Positions 7,923 through 15,606 of a stretch of DNA of 31,711 nucleotides are shown here, piece after piece. A model generated the notes under the pieces. That model was not told the DNA's origin. It searched no databases and saw nothing but the letters and a program-made list of their open reading frames with translations. The position numbers and the translations under genes are program-made. The stretch's first letter is position 1. Each line of letters starts with the position of its first letter. The DNA comes from DATAYF01 sp036272735 (GTDB lineage: Bacteria > Chloroflexota > Ktedonobacteria > Ktedonobacterales > Ktedonobacteraceae), in assembly GCA_036272735.1 (NCBI GenBank), contig DATAYF010000458.1, forward strand, positions 1 through 31,711, written 5' to 3'.

Positions 7923-8651
7923 TTACTGTTCGACGTTTTTAGGCGCATTATACGTTATCGTTGTGTCCAGCGCTTCTAACACAGCAAGAATATCCTGGCA
8001 TACCTCGGCCATGACCTGTGGCAACCATTCTTCGGGGTGTGGATCATCAGCCACAATCTCGCCTCCCTCTTCATCCTCATCCAGGTCCTGCCTGCGCTGC
8101 CTATAACTGGACGTATCATCATGTAGCCCACGCATGCCATCAGGATGCCAGATCGGTAGTTCTACACGCTGCTGCAACGTCAATGTATCGGGGCGCAACT
8201 GATTATCTTGCAAGATCATGCTCACCCCTGGGCGTGTCTCCACCGTTGTGCGACTATGTTCGCTCGCCCGCAAACGCAACAACTTTGTCAGCGAGAGCAA
8301 CGTCTCTTCCGAGATCATCACCCCCTCTAAACCTAACGTGTACGAGAGGTCCAACACGAGCGGCGGGATGGTGTTGGTATGCAGGTGCGAGCAATCCTGC
8401 TCCGGCTCATGAAAGAAATCACACACGCCAGCAGGCCCCTCCAGCGCCAGCGCCGTGTCTAGCGGTCCCCAGGAGAAGGTGACAGTGCACGCACTGCGCT
8501 GCTCAGCCTCTTCGCAGTTTCCAACATGGCAGGTGCAGGTGAATTCACGTTCCAGCGAACGCGTATTAAGCCAGTACTCGGGATGTGTGGCAAGGGAGAG
8601 GCTAGCAGCTGCCTTCAGGAAAAATCCGGTCACGTCTTCGTATGTCAACAC
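7923..8651 (-). CDS. Conserved-looking hypothetical protein, Cys/His-rich N-terminal half
   Basis: I do not recognise this 242-residue protein. It uses a GTG start (8651-8649) with TAAGGAG about 9 nt upstream and a near-consensus promoter at 8719-8747, so expression is credible. Cysteines cluster in the first half (39, 41, 46, 55, 77, 87) with nearby histidines (42, 81, 89, 91), which could hold a metal or form disulfides. A very acidic patch (DEDEEGG) lies near residue 190. No membrane segment or signal peptide is visible. It is the first gene of a probable two-gene unit with the GNAT acetyltransferase, and is divergent from the MFS transporter. No function is proposed. Confidence 0.75.
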   Translation of the reverse strand: MLTYEDVTGFFLKAAASLSLATHPEYWLNTRSLEREFTCTCHVGNCEEAEQRSACTVTFSWGPLDTALALEGPAGVCDFFHEPEQDCSHLHTNTIPPLVLDLSYTLGLEGVMISEETLLSLTKLLRLRASEHSRTTVETRPGVSMILQDNQLRPDTLTLQQRVELPIWHPDGMRGLHDDTSSYRQRRQDLDEDEEGGEIVADDPHPEEWLPQVMAEVCQDILAVLEALDTTITYNAPKNVEQ

Positions 8652-8718
8652 TGTGAATCACTCCTTACAGCCCAATTCAGTGCAAAACCAGGCGGCTTTC
8701 CTGTTGTGGCATCCCTCT

Positions 8719-8747
8719 ATATTAACGAGGCAATGGGTTTGTGTCAA
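8719..8747 (-). promoter_or_regulatory. Near-consensus promoter of the 7923-8651 / GNAT unit
   Basis: On the minus strand a perfect TTGACA (8747-8742) is followed by a 17-nt spacer and TAATAT (8724-8719). Predicted leader is about 60 nt. Confidence 0.8.
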
Positions 8748-8807
8748 TATGACGTTTTCCCGCCTGCTCAGGCTGGCCCATTTGCAAAACGCCGAAGACG
8801 CTAACCA

Positions 8808-8836
8808 TTGAAAATATTCATTTTTAATGGTATTAT
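8808..8836 (+). promoter_or_regulatory. Probable promoter of the MFS transporter gene
   Basis: TTGAAA (8808-8813), a 17-nt spacer and TATTAT (8831-8836) in an AT-rich stretch, about 70 nt before the start. It is divergent from the promoter at 8719-8747 with about 60 bp between the -35 boxes, so one regulator could act on both. Confidence 0.7.
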
Positions 8837-8906
8837 TCATCTATGTATTGGTAAAATATATCAAAATTAAAACAATATTATGCATTTTGTAAGAGGAGGA
8901 ACCTTG

Positions 8907-10244
8907 ATGGACTTACTTCCACCATCATCCAGGGAAGAAGATCATACATCAACGTCGTCACCTATCGACGCTGAGCAAAAACCCACGAAACTCTTCTCGA
9001 TTGGCAGCATTATCGTCCCGCTACGCAATCGCAATTTCTCGTTGTTGTTCAGCGGACAGCTTATATCAAACATTGGCGATCTCCTGTATGCTGTCGCGTT
9101 ACCGTGGTTTATGTTGAGCGGCGGTGGTGGAGCGCAAGCGTTGGGCATCGTGCTGGCGGCGTATGGTATCCCACGCGCGGCCAGCGTGCTGCTGGGTGGC
9201 GTATTAAGCGACCGATTACGGCCGCGCCGCACCATGTTGTTAACCGATACTGTGCGCATTTTTCTCATGGCAGCCCTCGCTTTCCTTGTGATCCAGGGGC
9301 ATCCCGTGCTGTGGTCGCTCTGCCTCGTCTCGACTTTGCTTGGTCTGTTTGGCGGCCTGTTTATTCCGGCGTCCTGGTCGGTAACGCCCTCGATTTTGAG
9401 TGACGAGGAGTTGCAGGCTGGCAACGCACTCACCACCAGTTCGACGCAACTGGCCGGTGTAGCAGGAGCAGGTATTGCAGGAATCGTGGTGGCCTTGCTC
9501 CAACCAGGAGGCACGCTGGCCCTGGATGCCCTGACCTTCGTGGTTTCGGCGGTGACGCTGTTTTTCATGCACGATGTGCTCGCCTCAAAAGCAGCCAGCA
9601 CCGAAAACACTGGTGAGAACACGGATGGAACCGTTGCCGAACCGCTTACTTTCTGGCAATTGTTGCGCCGGTCGCGCATGCTGCAGATCTTTTTTGTGCT
9701 GGTCGTTTTCATGAACCTGGGGAATGGAGCGGCATTTGAGGTCGCGCTACCTGCCTTGCTGCATAATCAACTGCACACAAGCGCCAGCGGCTACGGCTTT
9801 GTGTTGGCCGGATTCTCCGTCGGAGCCATCATTGGCGCAATTACCGCCGGTGGGCTGGGTAAAATTCCCTATCGTTTACCATTCAGTCTGGCATGTTTTT
9901 TCATTGAAGGTGTGCTTATAACCCTGCTCCCCTTTATGGGAAGTGTCAGCATCGGGGTGCTAATTATGGTTGTAGCGGGGGTGCTCAACGGCCTGGGCAA
10001 TGTTGTTGTGTTATCGATAATCCAGGGCCAGCTTCCGGCGCACCTCATGGGCCGTGTGATGAGCGTATTAGCATTTGCTAATTTTGGCCTGTATCCTTTC
10101 TCCGTCGCCATCGCCGGGATCATTGTTCCGCGCTACGGAACCATCTCCATTTTTATCGCCACCGGCCTGCTCATCGCGGTGCCATGCATCGTGGGCTGCC
10201 TGCAAGGCAGCTTCTGGCAACGCGGAGAAGTGAGGATTATGTAG
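8907..10244 (+). CDS. Major facilitator superfamily transporter (EntS/MefA-like exporter type)
   Basis: This 445-residue membrane protein has about 12 hydrophobic helices after a ~35-residue cytoplasmic N-terminus. It opens with LRNRNFSLLFSGQLISNIGDLL, typical of the MFS_3/DHA3 exporter group, and has the loop 2-3 signature GGVLSDRLRPRRTM. A hydrophilic loop (ASKAASTENTGENTDG) separates the two six-helix halves. Related proteins export macrolides, tetracyclines or siderophores by proton antiport; the substrate here is not readable. The start was set at ATG 8907 because AGGAGG (8894-8899) lies 7 nt before it. A possible ATG at 8880 would add nine residues and place the ribosome site inside the gene. 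Confidence 0.9.
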   Translation: MDLLPPSSREEDHTSTSSPIDAEQKPTKLFSIGSIIVPLRNRNFSLLFSGQLISNIGDLLYAVALPWFMLSGGGGAQALGIVLAAYGIPRAASVLLGGVLSDRLRPRRTMLLTDTVRIFLMAALAFLVIQGHPVLWSLCLVSTLLGLFGGLFIPASWSVTPSILSDEELQAGNALTTSSTQLAGVAGAGIAGIVVALLQPGGTLALDALTFVVSAVTLFFMHDVLASKAASTENTGENTDGTVAEPLTFWQLLRRSRMLQIFFVLVVFMNLGNGAAFEVALPALLHNQLHTSASGYGFVLAGFSVGAIIGAITAGGLGKIPYRLPFSLACFFIEGVLITLLPFMGSVSIGVLIMVVAGVLNGLGNVVVLSIIQGQLPAHLMGRVMSVLAFANFGLYPFSVAIAGIIVPRYGTISIFIATGLLIAVPCIVGCLQGSFWQRGEVRIM

Positions 10245-10344
10245 GTGTATGCTATGCTGTTCGTGCTGGTTTACCATCTCTGATAAGTCCACATCTATGA
10301 TTACTCACTTATCCTTAACCTGCTAAAAAAGGAGACACTCATTC

Positions 10345-11448
10345 ATGGCTGATATCCGCTTACAGCGCATGGCTCATGTGCTCGTCAACTACTCTCTAGG
10401 CGTCAAAAAAGGGGATCGCATGGCTATTATGGCCGGTCCGGCGGCGGCCCCGCTTATTCGCGAAGCCTATCGCGAGGCTCTGCGTGCTGGAGCCTATCCA
10501 GAAACCTTCATTAGCATGCCTGGTACAGGTGAAATTCTCTTGAAAGAGGGCAACGACGACCAGTTGCGTCATATTGCAAGCAGCCAGCGTCTGGTGATCG
10601 AAGAATACGAGACGATGCTGCAAATTTTCTCCAATGAGAACACAAAAGGACTCAGTGGAGTGAACCCGGAGCGTATGGCACTCTCTCAGCAATCTCAACA
10701 AGAATTGCTCAAAACCTATATGCAACGTTCTGCCAGTGGTGCTCTGCGCTGGTCCATCGCCATGTTCCCCACCAATGCTTATGCTCAGGATGCCAATATG
10801 TCGCTCAGCGATTTTGAGGAGTTTGTTTATCGCGCCTGCTTCCTGAATGAAGAGGATCCTATTGCCCACTGGCAGGAGATCTTCCAGCAGCAGGAACACC
10901 TTATCCAGTGGCTCAAAGGCAAGAAAACCGTGCACGTGATTGGTCCAGATACCGATCTCACACTCTCTATTGAGGGTCGCCCCTTTATTAACGACGATGG
11001 CAAAAAGAACTTTCCTGGTGGCGAATTCTTCACTAGCCCCGTTGAAACCTCAGCCAACGGCTACATCCGTTACAGTTTTCCCGCTTCCTTCGGCGGTCGC
11101 TCGGTTGAGGATGTGCGTCTCCGCTTTGAAAATGGTACCGTCGTAGAGGCGCGTGCCGCTCAGGGCCAGGATTACCTTGATAAGATGCTCTCGATGGACG
11201 AGGGAGCGAAACGTCTTGGTGAGTTCGCCTTTGGCAATAACCCGAACGTTGATCGCTGTACCAAAAACGTCCTTTTCGACGAAAAGATGGGTGGTACTAT
11301 TCATCTCGCGCTCGGCGCTGGCTTTTCCGAAGCTGGCGGCAGCAATCAATCCGCGTTACACTGGGACATGGTCTGCGACCTGCGCCAGAGTAGTGAAGTC
11401 CGCGTCGATGGTGAACTGTTTAGGAAAGATGGGAAATTTGTGGTGTAA
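10345..11448 (+). CDS. Aminopeptidase of the M29 family (AmpS/PepS-like)
   Basis: The 367-residue enzyme matches M29 metallo-aminopeptidases, cytoplasmic dinuclear metal enzymes that remove N-terminal residues. It opens MADIRLQRMAHVLVNYSLGVKKGDRM. The expected ligands are visible: Glu227 in PGGEFF, Glu293 in LGEFAFG, His320 in TIHLALG, and His339/Asp341 in SALHWDMVCDLR. The usual tyrosine after the ALG motif appears to be Phe327 (GAGFSEAGG); this may be a subfamily variant. Length is slightly short of the usual ~410. An AAAAGGAG site lies 10-14 nt upstream of the ATG. It is downstream of the MFS gene on the same strand with a 100-nt gap and faces greA across a repeat-rich region. Confidence 0.92.
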   Translation: MADIRLQRMAHVLVNYSLGVKKGDRMAIMAGPAAAPLIREAYREALRAGAYPETFISMPGTGEILLKEGNDDQLRHIASSQRLVIEEYETMLQIFSNENTKGLSGVNPERMALSQQSQQELLKTYMQRSASGALRWSIAMFPTNAYAQDANMSLSDFEEFVYRACFLNEEDPIAHWQEIFQQQEHLIQWLKGKKTVHVIGPDTDLTLSIEGRPFINDDGKKNFPGGEFFTSPVETSANGYIRYSFPASFGGRSVEDVRLRFENGTVVEARAAQGQDYLDKMLSMDEGAKRLGEFAFGNNPNVDRCTKNVLFDEKMGGTIHLALGAGFSEAGGSNQSALHWDMVCDLRQSSEVRVDGELFRKDGKFVV

Positions 11449-11480
11449 CAATGAGGTTCGGTTTGCACCGTCGGAGGGTG

Positions 11481-11538
11481 CCCAACATCATCAGCCACAA
11501 CCCAACATCATCGGCCGCACCCAATACCATCAGCACCG
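11481..11538. repeat. Short tandem repeat, three ~20-nt units
   Basis: Units start at 11481, 11501 and 11520. Each begins CCCAACATCATC or the diverged CCCAATACCATC, followed by a GCC/GCA-rich end. The array lies between the aminopeptidase and greA, just left of the hairpin cluster. Confidence 0.75.
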
Positions 11539-11560
11539 AGGCGGAGGCAAGCTCCGCCTC
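11538..11560. repeat. Perfect hairpin with GCAAG pentaloop
   Basis: A 9-bp perfect stem (GAGGCGGAG at 11538-11546 with CTCCGCCTC at 11552-11560) closes the loop GCAAG. There is no U tract. It is one of three hairpins in the window with this loop or its complement. Confidence 0.8.
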
Positions 11561-11568
11561 TACATTGG

Positions 11569-11599
11569 GGGAGCACTAGAGGCTAGCGCTAGCGCTCCC
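11569..11599. repeat. Hairpin containing GCTAGCGCTAGCGCT palindrome
   Basis: GGGAGCACTA (11569-11578) pairs with TAGCGCTCCC (11590-11599) with one mismatch. The loop and right arm contain overlapping AGCGCTAGCGCT palindromes, echoing the core of the repeats at 3919 and 22681. Confidence 0.6.
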
Positions 11600-11667
11600 G
11601 TATGTCTCTTGGGATTGGATCAGCACGACGAAGCTCGTAGGGCGGCATCTCTTGTCCATGAGTACGA

Positions 11668-11710
11668 CATGGGGGGAGGGCCAGAGCTTGCCTCTGGTCC
11701 TCCCCCCATG
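11668..11710. terminator. Long hairpin with CTTGC pentaloop between convergent genes
   Basis: Two 19-nt arms (11668-11686 and 11692-11710) pair with a single G-U type exception around the loop CTTGC. It lies 36 nt after the greA stop on the minus strand and 220 nt beyond the aminopeptidase. The position suits a two-way transcription barrier, but neither strand has a U tract, so termination is inferred. Confidence 0.55.
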
Positions 11711-11745
11711 TAGAGAGGGGGCTTGCCTTCCACTCGGTCTCTCTC

Positions 11746-12267
11746 TTATAGCATAGGTTTGATCGAGAGAATCACGTAATTCGAGACGCCGCCGGGAGTG
11801 GTGACGTTCACCTCGTCACCAACCTTGTGCCCCATCAATGCCATGCCGACGGGTGACTGGTCAGAAATCAAGCCAGCTTTAGGGTCGGCCTCAAACGTCT
11901 CAACGAGCTTAAACAAGCGCTTTGCACCGCGTTCGCTCTCGACCTCGACCTGCATGCCAATACGCGCCGTGGCAGGGCCATCTTGCACGTTATTCATCTC
12001 AGGGGTCATGATTTCAGCGAGCGAGAGCAATTGTTCAAGCGTCATAATTTCGCCTTCTACTTTGGCCTGCTCGTTTTTGGCATCCTCGTAGGCGCTACTC
12101 TCGCTGATATCACCAGCTTCTTTGGCTTCGTGGATGTAATCGGCAATTTCTTTGCGTTTGATTGTACGCAAATATTCCAGACGCTCCTGTTTTTTGACAA
12201 AGCCATCGGGGGTTAGACGAATAATTTTGCGCTCTGATTTTGAGTCACTCTGTCCACCAATACTCAT
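11746..12267 (-). CDS. greA: Transcription elongation factor GreA
   Basis: The 173-residue protein is a GreA/GreB cleavage factor that enters the RNA polymerase secondary channel and stimulates cutting of backtracked RNA. Residues ~16-90 form the N-terminal coiled-coil hairpin; its tip GDISES (52-57) keeps the two acidic residues (Asp53, Glu56) needed for cleavage. AYEDAKNEQAKVEG follows. The C-terminal FKBP-like domain (~95-173) has ISDQSPVGMALMGHKVGDEV. An N-terminal extension of about 12 polar residues precedes the usual start; GAGGAG lies 12-14 nt upstream of the chosen ATG. A near-perfect promoter lies far upstream (12614-12642), giving a leader of about 340 nt. Confidence 0.95.
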   Translation of the reverse strand: MSIGGQSDSKSERKIIRLTPDGFVKKQERLEYLRTIKRKEIADYIHEAKEAGDISESSAYEDAKNEQAKVEGEIMTLEQLLSLAEIMTPEMNNVQDGPATARIGMQVEVESERGAKRLFKLVETFEADPKAGLISDQSPVGMALMGHKVGDEVNVTTPGGVSNYVILSIKPML

Positions 12268-12613
12268 ACCTTTAGACTCCTCTTACTAATGAGGCTCTCA
12301 ACCTACTACTGCCTGATCCAGATAATCGCCTCTGTCTGCTCGTTTGTTTCTTAGTTATTACAGCATTCATCGCTCTCTTTATTCCCATTTTTGATATTCC
12401 CCACCATACCATACACCCATGTCTTTTCCCCAGCCCTACCCTATCCGTAAAGCAAGCTCTCTCTACTCACTTTTCCCTCGTAGCACAAGACGAAGAGGAT
12501 GAACATTTTGACAGCAACTATTTGCGAGTTGCTTTCTTTTTTCGACTCTGGTCGAGGCAACATCTTGCTGCGTTCTCGTGAACAAAAACGCAGGTGTTCA
12601 ACACATGAGGGTG
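12268..12613 (-). promoter_or_regulatory. Long greA 5' leader
   Basis: No gene is seen here. It would be the transcribed leader of greA from the promoter at 12614-12642. It contains a small hairpin (AGCAACT 12513-12519 with AGTTGCT 12527-12533). Read on the plus strand this hairpin is followed by a T-rich tail, so it could terminate stray plus-strand transcripts. No known riboswitch was recognised. Confidence 0.45.
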
Positions 12614-12642
12614 ATTATACGTTGTGAATTGTTGAACGTCAA
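12614..12642 (-). promoter_or_regulatory. Near-perfect sigma-A promoter upstream of greA
   Basis: On the minus strand TTGACG (12642-12637), a 17-nt spacer and TATAAT (12619-12614). It lies between the alpha/beta hydrolase stop (12720) and greA, pointing to greA. Confidence 0.85.
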
Positions 12643-12719
12643 GTGATTTCAGCCAGCAATTTACTACTTTTTCAAAACCTCGTGCATGAATTCTTTTTCA
12701 TTGACAAAAAACCGGAAAT

Positions 12720-14027
12720 TTACCCGGCAATGAAGCGGAAAAGCCGTGTACCACAGATGGAACATGTGCCCTCCATCGCCCGACGACCATTTTTTGTGGT
12801 AATTTTGCGCGGATTCTGCATGTCCCTTTTCTGCTTGCATTTGACGCAATACGCCACGACACGCTCCTGCTGCACCGCCGATTGTTGCGCTGGCTCCGGT
12901 TCTGGTTCTAGCTCTACAGGCACCGCAAGCGTGGCTCTGGCCTGATCATCTGGCGTAGATTCGTGCACGACCCCTTTTTCTAGCAAGTCGTAGGCTGCCT
13001 CCTCCGTGTGCTCCGGTTCCGGCTCGGCCTCTGGCATTGGCTGCTGGTCTTGTTCCGGCTCGGCCTCTGGCATTGGCTGCTGGTCTTGTTCCAGCACCGC
13101 TACAACATTTGCAACCACTCGTGCCGGTTGCTCCTCGTGAGGACGTCTGCCCGCCTCCTGTATCACTACCACTTTTTGCACGGACGCCCCCGCCGACAAT
13201 TGAGGTCGCGTTGGCGGCGTTTTTGCGCCCCAAATCAGCAGTACAGGCTGTGGCACGTGCGCCAATTGATGCTGCATCATGGGCAGATCGAGTGCCCCCG
13301 CCAGCAACGCCAGCGCGGCCTTGTGTGCCCCCAACTGGTGCGCGGCTGCATACGCGTGGTCAAGTTCACCAGGCAAAGCAGCAGCGCTAGAGTCATTGTA
13401 GCGCATACTCACAATACGACGCAGCAGCGGGCGAGCAGTCAATAACGCGTAGAGCGAAAAGCCCAGCCAACGATTGCGCGCAATGGCCTCGATCCACGTG
13501 ATTCGCTTGCCACTCTCGTGTAAAGCTAGTGGTGATAAAAGTATAATGCGGCGACAAAATATTGGTTCGTGGGCGGCTGCTTTCACACAATAATTGGCGC
13601 TCAGTCCACTTGCCAGCAAGGTCGCGGGCTTGCCCACTACTTCGGTAAGAAAATCGCGCATCAATGCGACATAGAGGTCGGCAGAATAAGGGACCGAAAG
13701 ATGGTCCGAGTTGCCAAAGCCTGGTAAATCGGGAGTGTAGACGCGATACTGCCGTGCCAATTGCTCTTGCAGGTAGCGCATTTCATAGCTGGAGGCTCCA
13801 ATACCCGGCGCGTGCCATAAGACGACCGGGGCAGCCTCGGCATCGCCCATCACGTTATAGAAGACGTGCCCGTGTTTCCACCTGTAGAAACGGGCTTCTC
13901 CTGACAAACCGCTGTCGATGGGCTGGGGCGTTTTCAATATGTAGCGGAGTGTGACGAACAGCACGCCACAAACGCATAGCAGCAAAAGCTTTAAGCCCAC
14001 CCAGATATAGTTAGTGATCCTACGCAT
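12720..14027 (-). CDS. Alpha/beta hydrolase with C-terminal DUF5679-like zinc ribbon
   Basis: The 435-residue protein begins with a membrane anchor (~9-29), then an alpha/beta hydrolase domain (~50-305): oxyanion region LWHAPGIGASS, DLPGFGNSD and the nucleophile elbow LLASGLSANY with Ser143. The elbow reads GxSxN rather than GxSxG. Candidate acid and histidine residues lie in LIWGAKTP and EAGRRPHEEQ. An acidic Pro/Glu/Gln linker holds two identical 12-residue copies (EQDQQPMPEAEP). The last ~43 residues carry two Cys pairs (YCVKCK and CSICG) and resemble the DUF5679 zinc-ribbon tail. The substrate is unknown; probably membrane-attached. AGAGGA precedes the ATG. The upstream side is interrupted by the transposase remnant at 14102. 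Confidence 0.85.
   Translation of the reverse strand: MRRITNYIWVGLKLLLLCVCGVLFVTLRYILKTPQPIDSGLSGEARFYRWKHGHVFYNVMGDAEAAPVVLWHAPGIGASSYEMRYLQEQLARQYRVYTPDLPGFGNSDHLSVPYSADLYVALMRDFLTEVVGKPATLLASGLSANYCVKAAAHEPIFCRRIILLSPLALHESGKRITWIEAIARNRWLGFSLYALLTARPLLRRIVSMRYNDSSAAALPGELDHAYAAAHQLGAHKAALALLAGALDLPMMQHQLAHVPQPVLLIWGAKTPPTRPQLSAGASVQKVVVIQEAGRRPHEEQPARVVANVVAVLEQDQQPMPEAEPEQDQQPMPEAEPEPEHTEEAAYDLLEKGVVHESTPDDQARATLAVPVELEPEPEPAQQSAVQQERVVAYCVKCKQKRDMQNPRKITTKNGRRAMEGTCSICGTRLFRFIAG
13021..13092. repeat. Perfect 36-bp tandem duplication inside the hydrolase linker
   Basis: 13021-13056 and 13057-13092 are identical. The unit is 12 codons, so the frame is kept. Identity at every synonymous position points to a recent duplication. 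Confidence 0.92.
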
Positions 14028-14071
14028 ATGCTATTCCTCTTACTCGCGCTCTGCTTCAGGCGCATAATCTA

Positions 14072-14080
14072 AGTATAGCA
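14072..14080 (-). promoter_or_regulatory. Extended -10 element upstream of the alpha/beta hydrolase
   Basis: Minus strand TGC followed by TATACT (14077-14072). No good -35 is found 17 nt upstream, where the sequence runs into an A-rich stretch next to the IS remnant. The native -35 may have been replaced by the insertion. Confidence 0.4.
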
Positions 14081-14101
14081 TGTCGATGTAGCCCTTTTTT
14101 T

Positions 14102-15532
14102 CTACGTTGGCAGACTTTCCTTGATGAGCTTTTCTTCAAGGGTCGCAAGGTACCTTTCGGGCGCTGTGCAGAAGCGGTATTGCATGCACCGTGCTTCGTG
14201 ACGATGGTTCAGTTCGCGCCGCAAGGTACGCCATCGGGTGAGATCGGCCGGACAAAGCTCTGGTCCAGAAAAAGGATGCAGACGGGAAGCGACCGAGGCG
14301 GTGATCCGAACGGCTCCACGGACCACCAAGCCTGGGGAAGCTTGTTTTCGCCCGGTCGCTCGTCGTTCATGGTAACGTGCTGAGCCGAAATATTGCTCCA
14401 ACTCGTTGTTGGTACGTGGGAGATCAGCATGATCGTAGCAGTGAAAGAGGCCAGACCAATAGCTGGTGGTGACTTTCCGAAACGTCGAAAGCATCGTGGC
14501 AAGGGTTTCAGATGGCGTTGAGATTTGCTCCATCTCCGTCAGGAGGTCTTCATAGGTGTGACGCACCCCTGCTGCGGCCTGTTTTTCATCATTGCTGAGA
14601 ATGTGCGCAGCACGGCGGACCCATGTATAACCTTGTTGCACATCTGACCACAGTGCGGCTGTCTGCGTGAGTCCTTTCTCCAGGAAAATCTGCATACGTT
14701 CTAACTCACGTGGTAAGCCCCTTTTTCAGAGACACGGGTGAGTGAAGCAATAATGGTAGCTATGCGCTCGTAGAGCTTGAGGCCGGGTGCTTCTAACGGT
14801 GGCCTGCCATCATCCGTTAAGGCACTTCGGACGGCCAAACAATACCCACGGATCGCTTCAGCCTCTGCATCATTCCGTTTTTCGACGGCCCGCTCAATTG
14901 GGCGCACCCCACGCAAATGCTTTTTCAATTCCTTTTTGGCATGCCGATCCGCTTCATAGACGGGTTTGGCTGCTTCACGCAGGTAATGGAAGTGGCACAG
15001 TTGATGCGCAACGTTCGGCAACGCTGTCTGAACTGCCTTACGGATAGAGTGCTGTCCGTCAGAGATCACCCCACGGATAGGAATGTCAAGCGTTTGTTGC
15101 ACCTCGCGCAAGAGACTTGCCAGATCAGCTTCACAGGTACTGAGGAGACTTCGGGCAAGAAGCACTTCTCCAGAAAGACATCGGAACTCCTCGATCACAA
15201 AGGGTCTGGTGAATTTCAGGAACGCTCCGGTGGGAAGTGTACCGCAAGGAACCAACCAGAACAATCACGTCCAGACCAAACTCACCATGTGGTAAGGCCC
15301 ATTTGCCCTCCTCCTCTGGCCGATAGGGACGATGATACCATTCACAGTGTGGATTGCGGCACCGACGGACACAGAGTGTCAGACGACAGATCCCCTGCAA
15401 AGTGGTAATGCTTCGTTGCGTGTGCTAGGCGACCCACATCGGTTGACCACAGCCAGCACAGTGGGTACACAGGACTGTCAGCGTCTGTTCCGTCGTTGCA
15501 GTAGCGCGGCATCTTTTCCTTGCCAATAGCAT
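14102..15532 (-). pseudogene. Decayed DDE-type transposase
   Basis: Three open pieces in different frames together form one transposase. The N-terminal piece starts near 15532 after an AAAGGAG site and has CTHCAGCG then, past an in-frame TAG (15427-15425), CRNPHCEWYHRPY: a zinc-finger region. Around 15170-15200 the frame changes with apparent loss of sequence. The middle piece (from ~15200 to 14701) has VISDGQHS and LCHFHYLREA, fitting a catalytic Asp and the Cys/His insert of Mutator-like enzymes. A second shift near 14700 leads to the C-terminal piece with TNNELEQYFGSARYHERRATGRK, the likely catalytic Glu region, and the end LEEKLIKESLPT. The family was not identified. No terminal inverted repeats were found. 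With one nonsense and two frame lesions it is inactive. Confidence 0.85.
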
Positions 15533-15606
15533 TGTTCTCCTTTGGGCATCCATTTGGCCACGGTCAGCAGATCGTGGAAAGGAAAAGGAAACACACCACG
15601 AGACTT

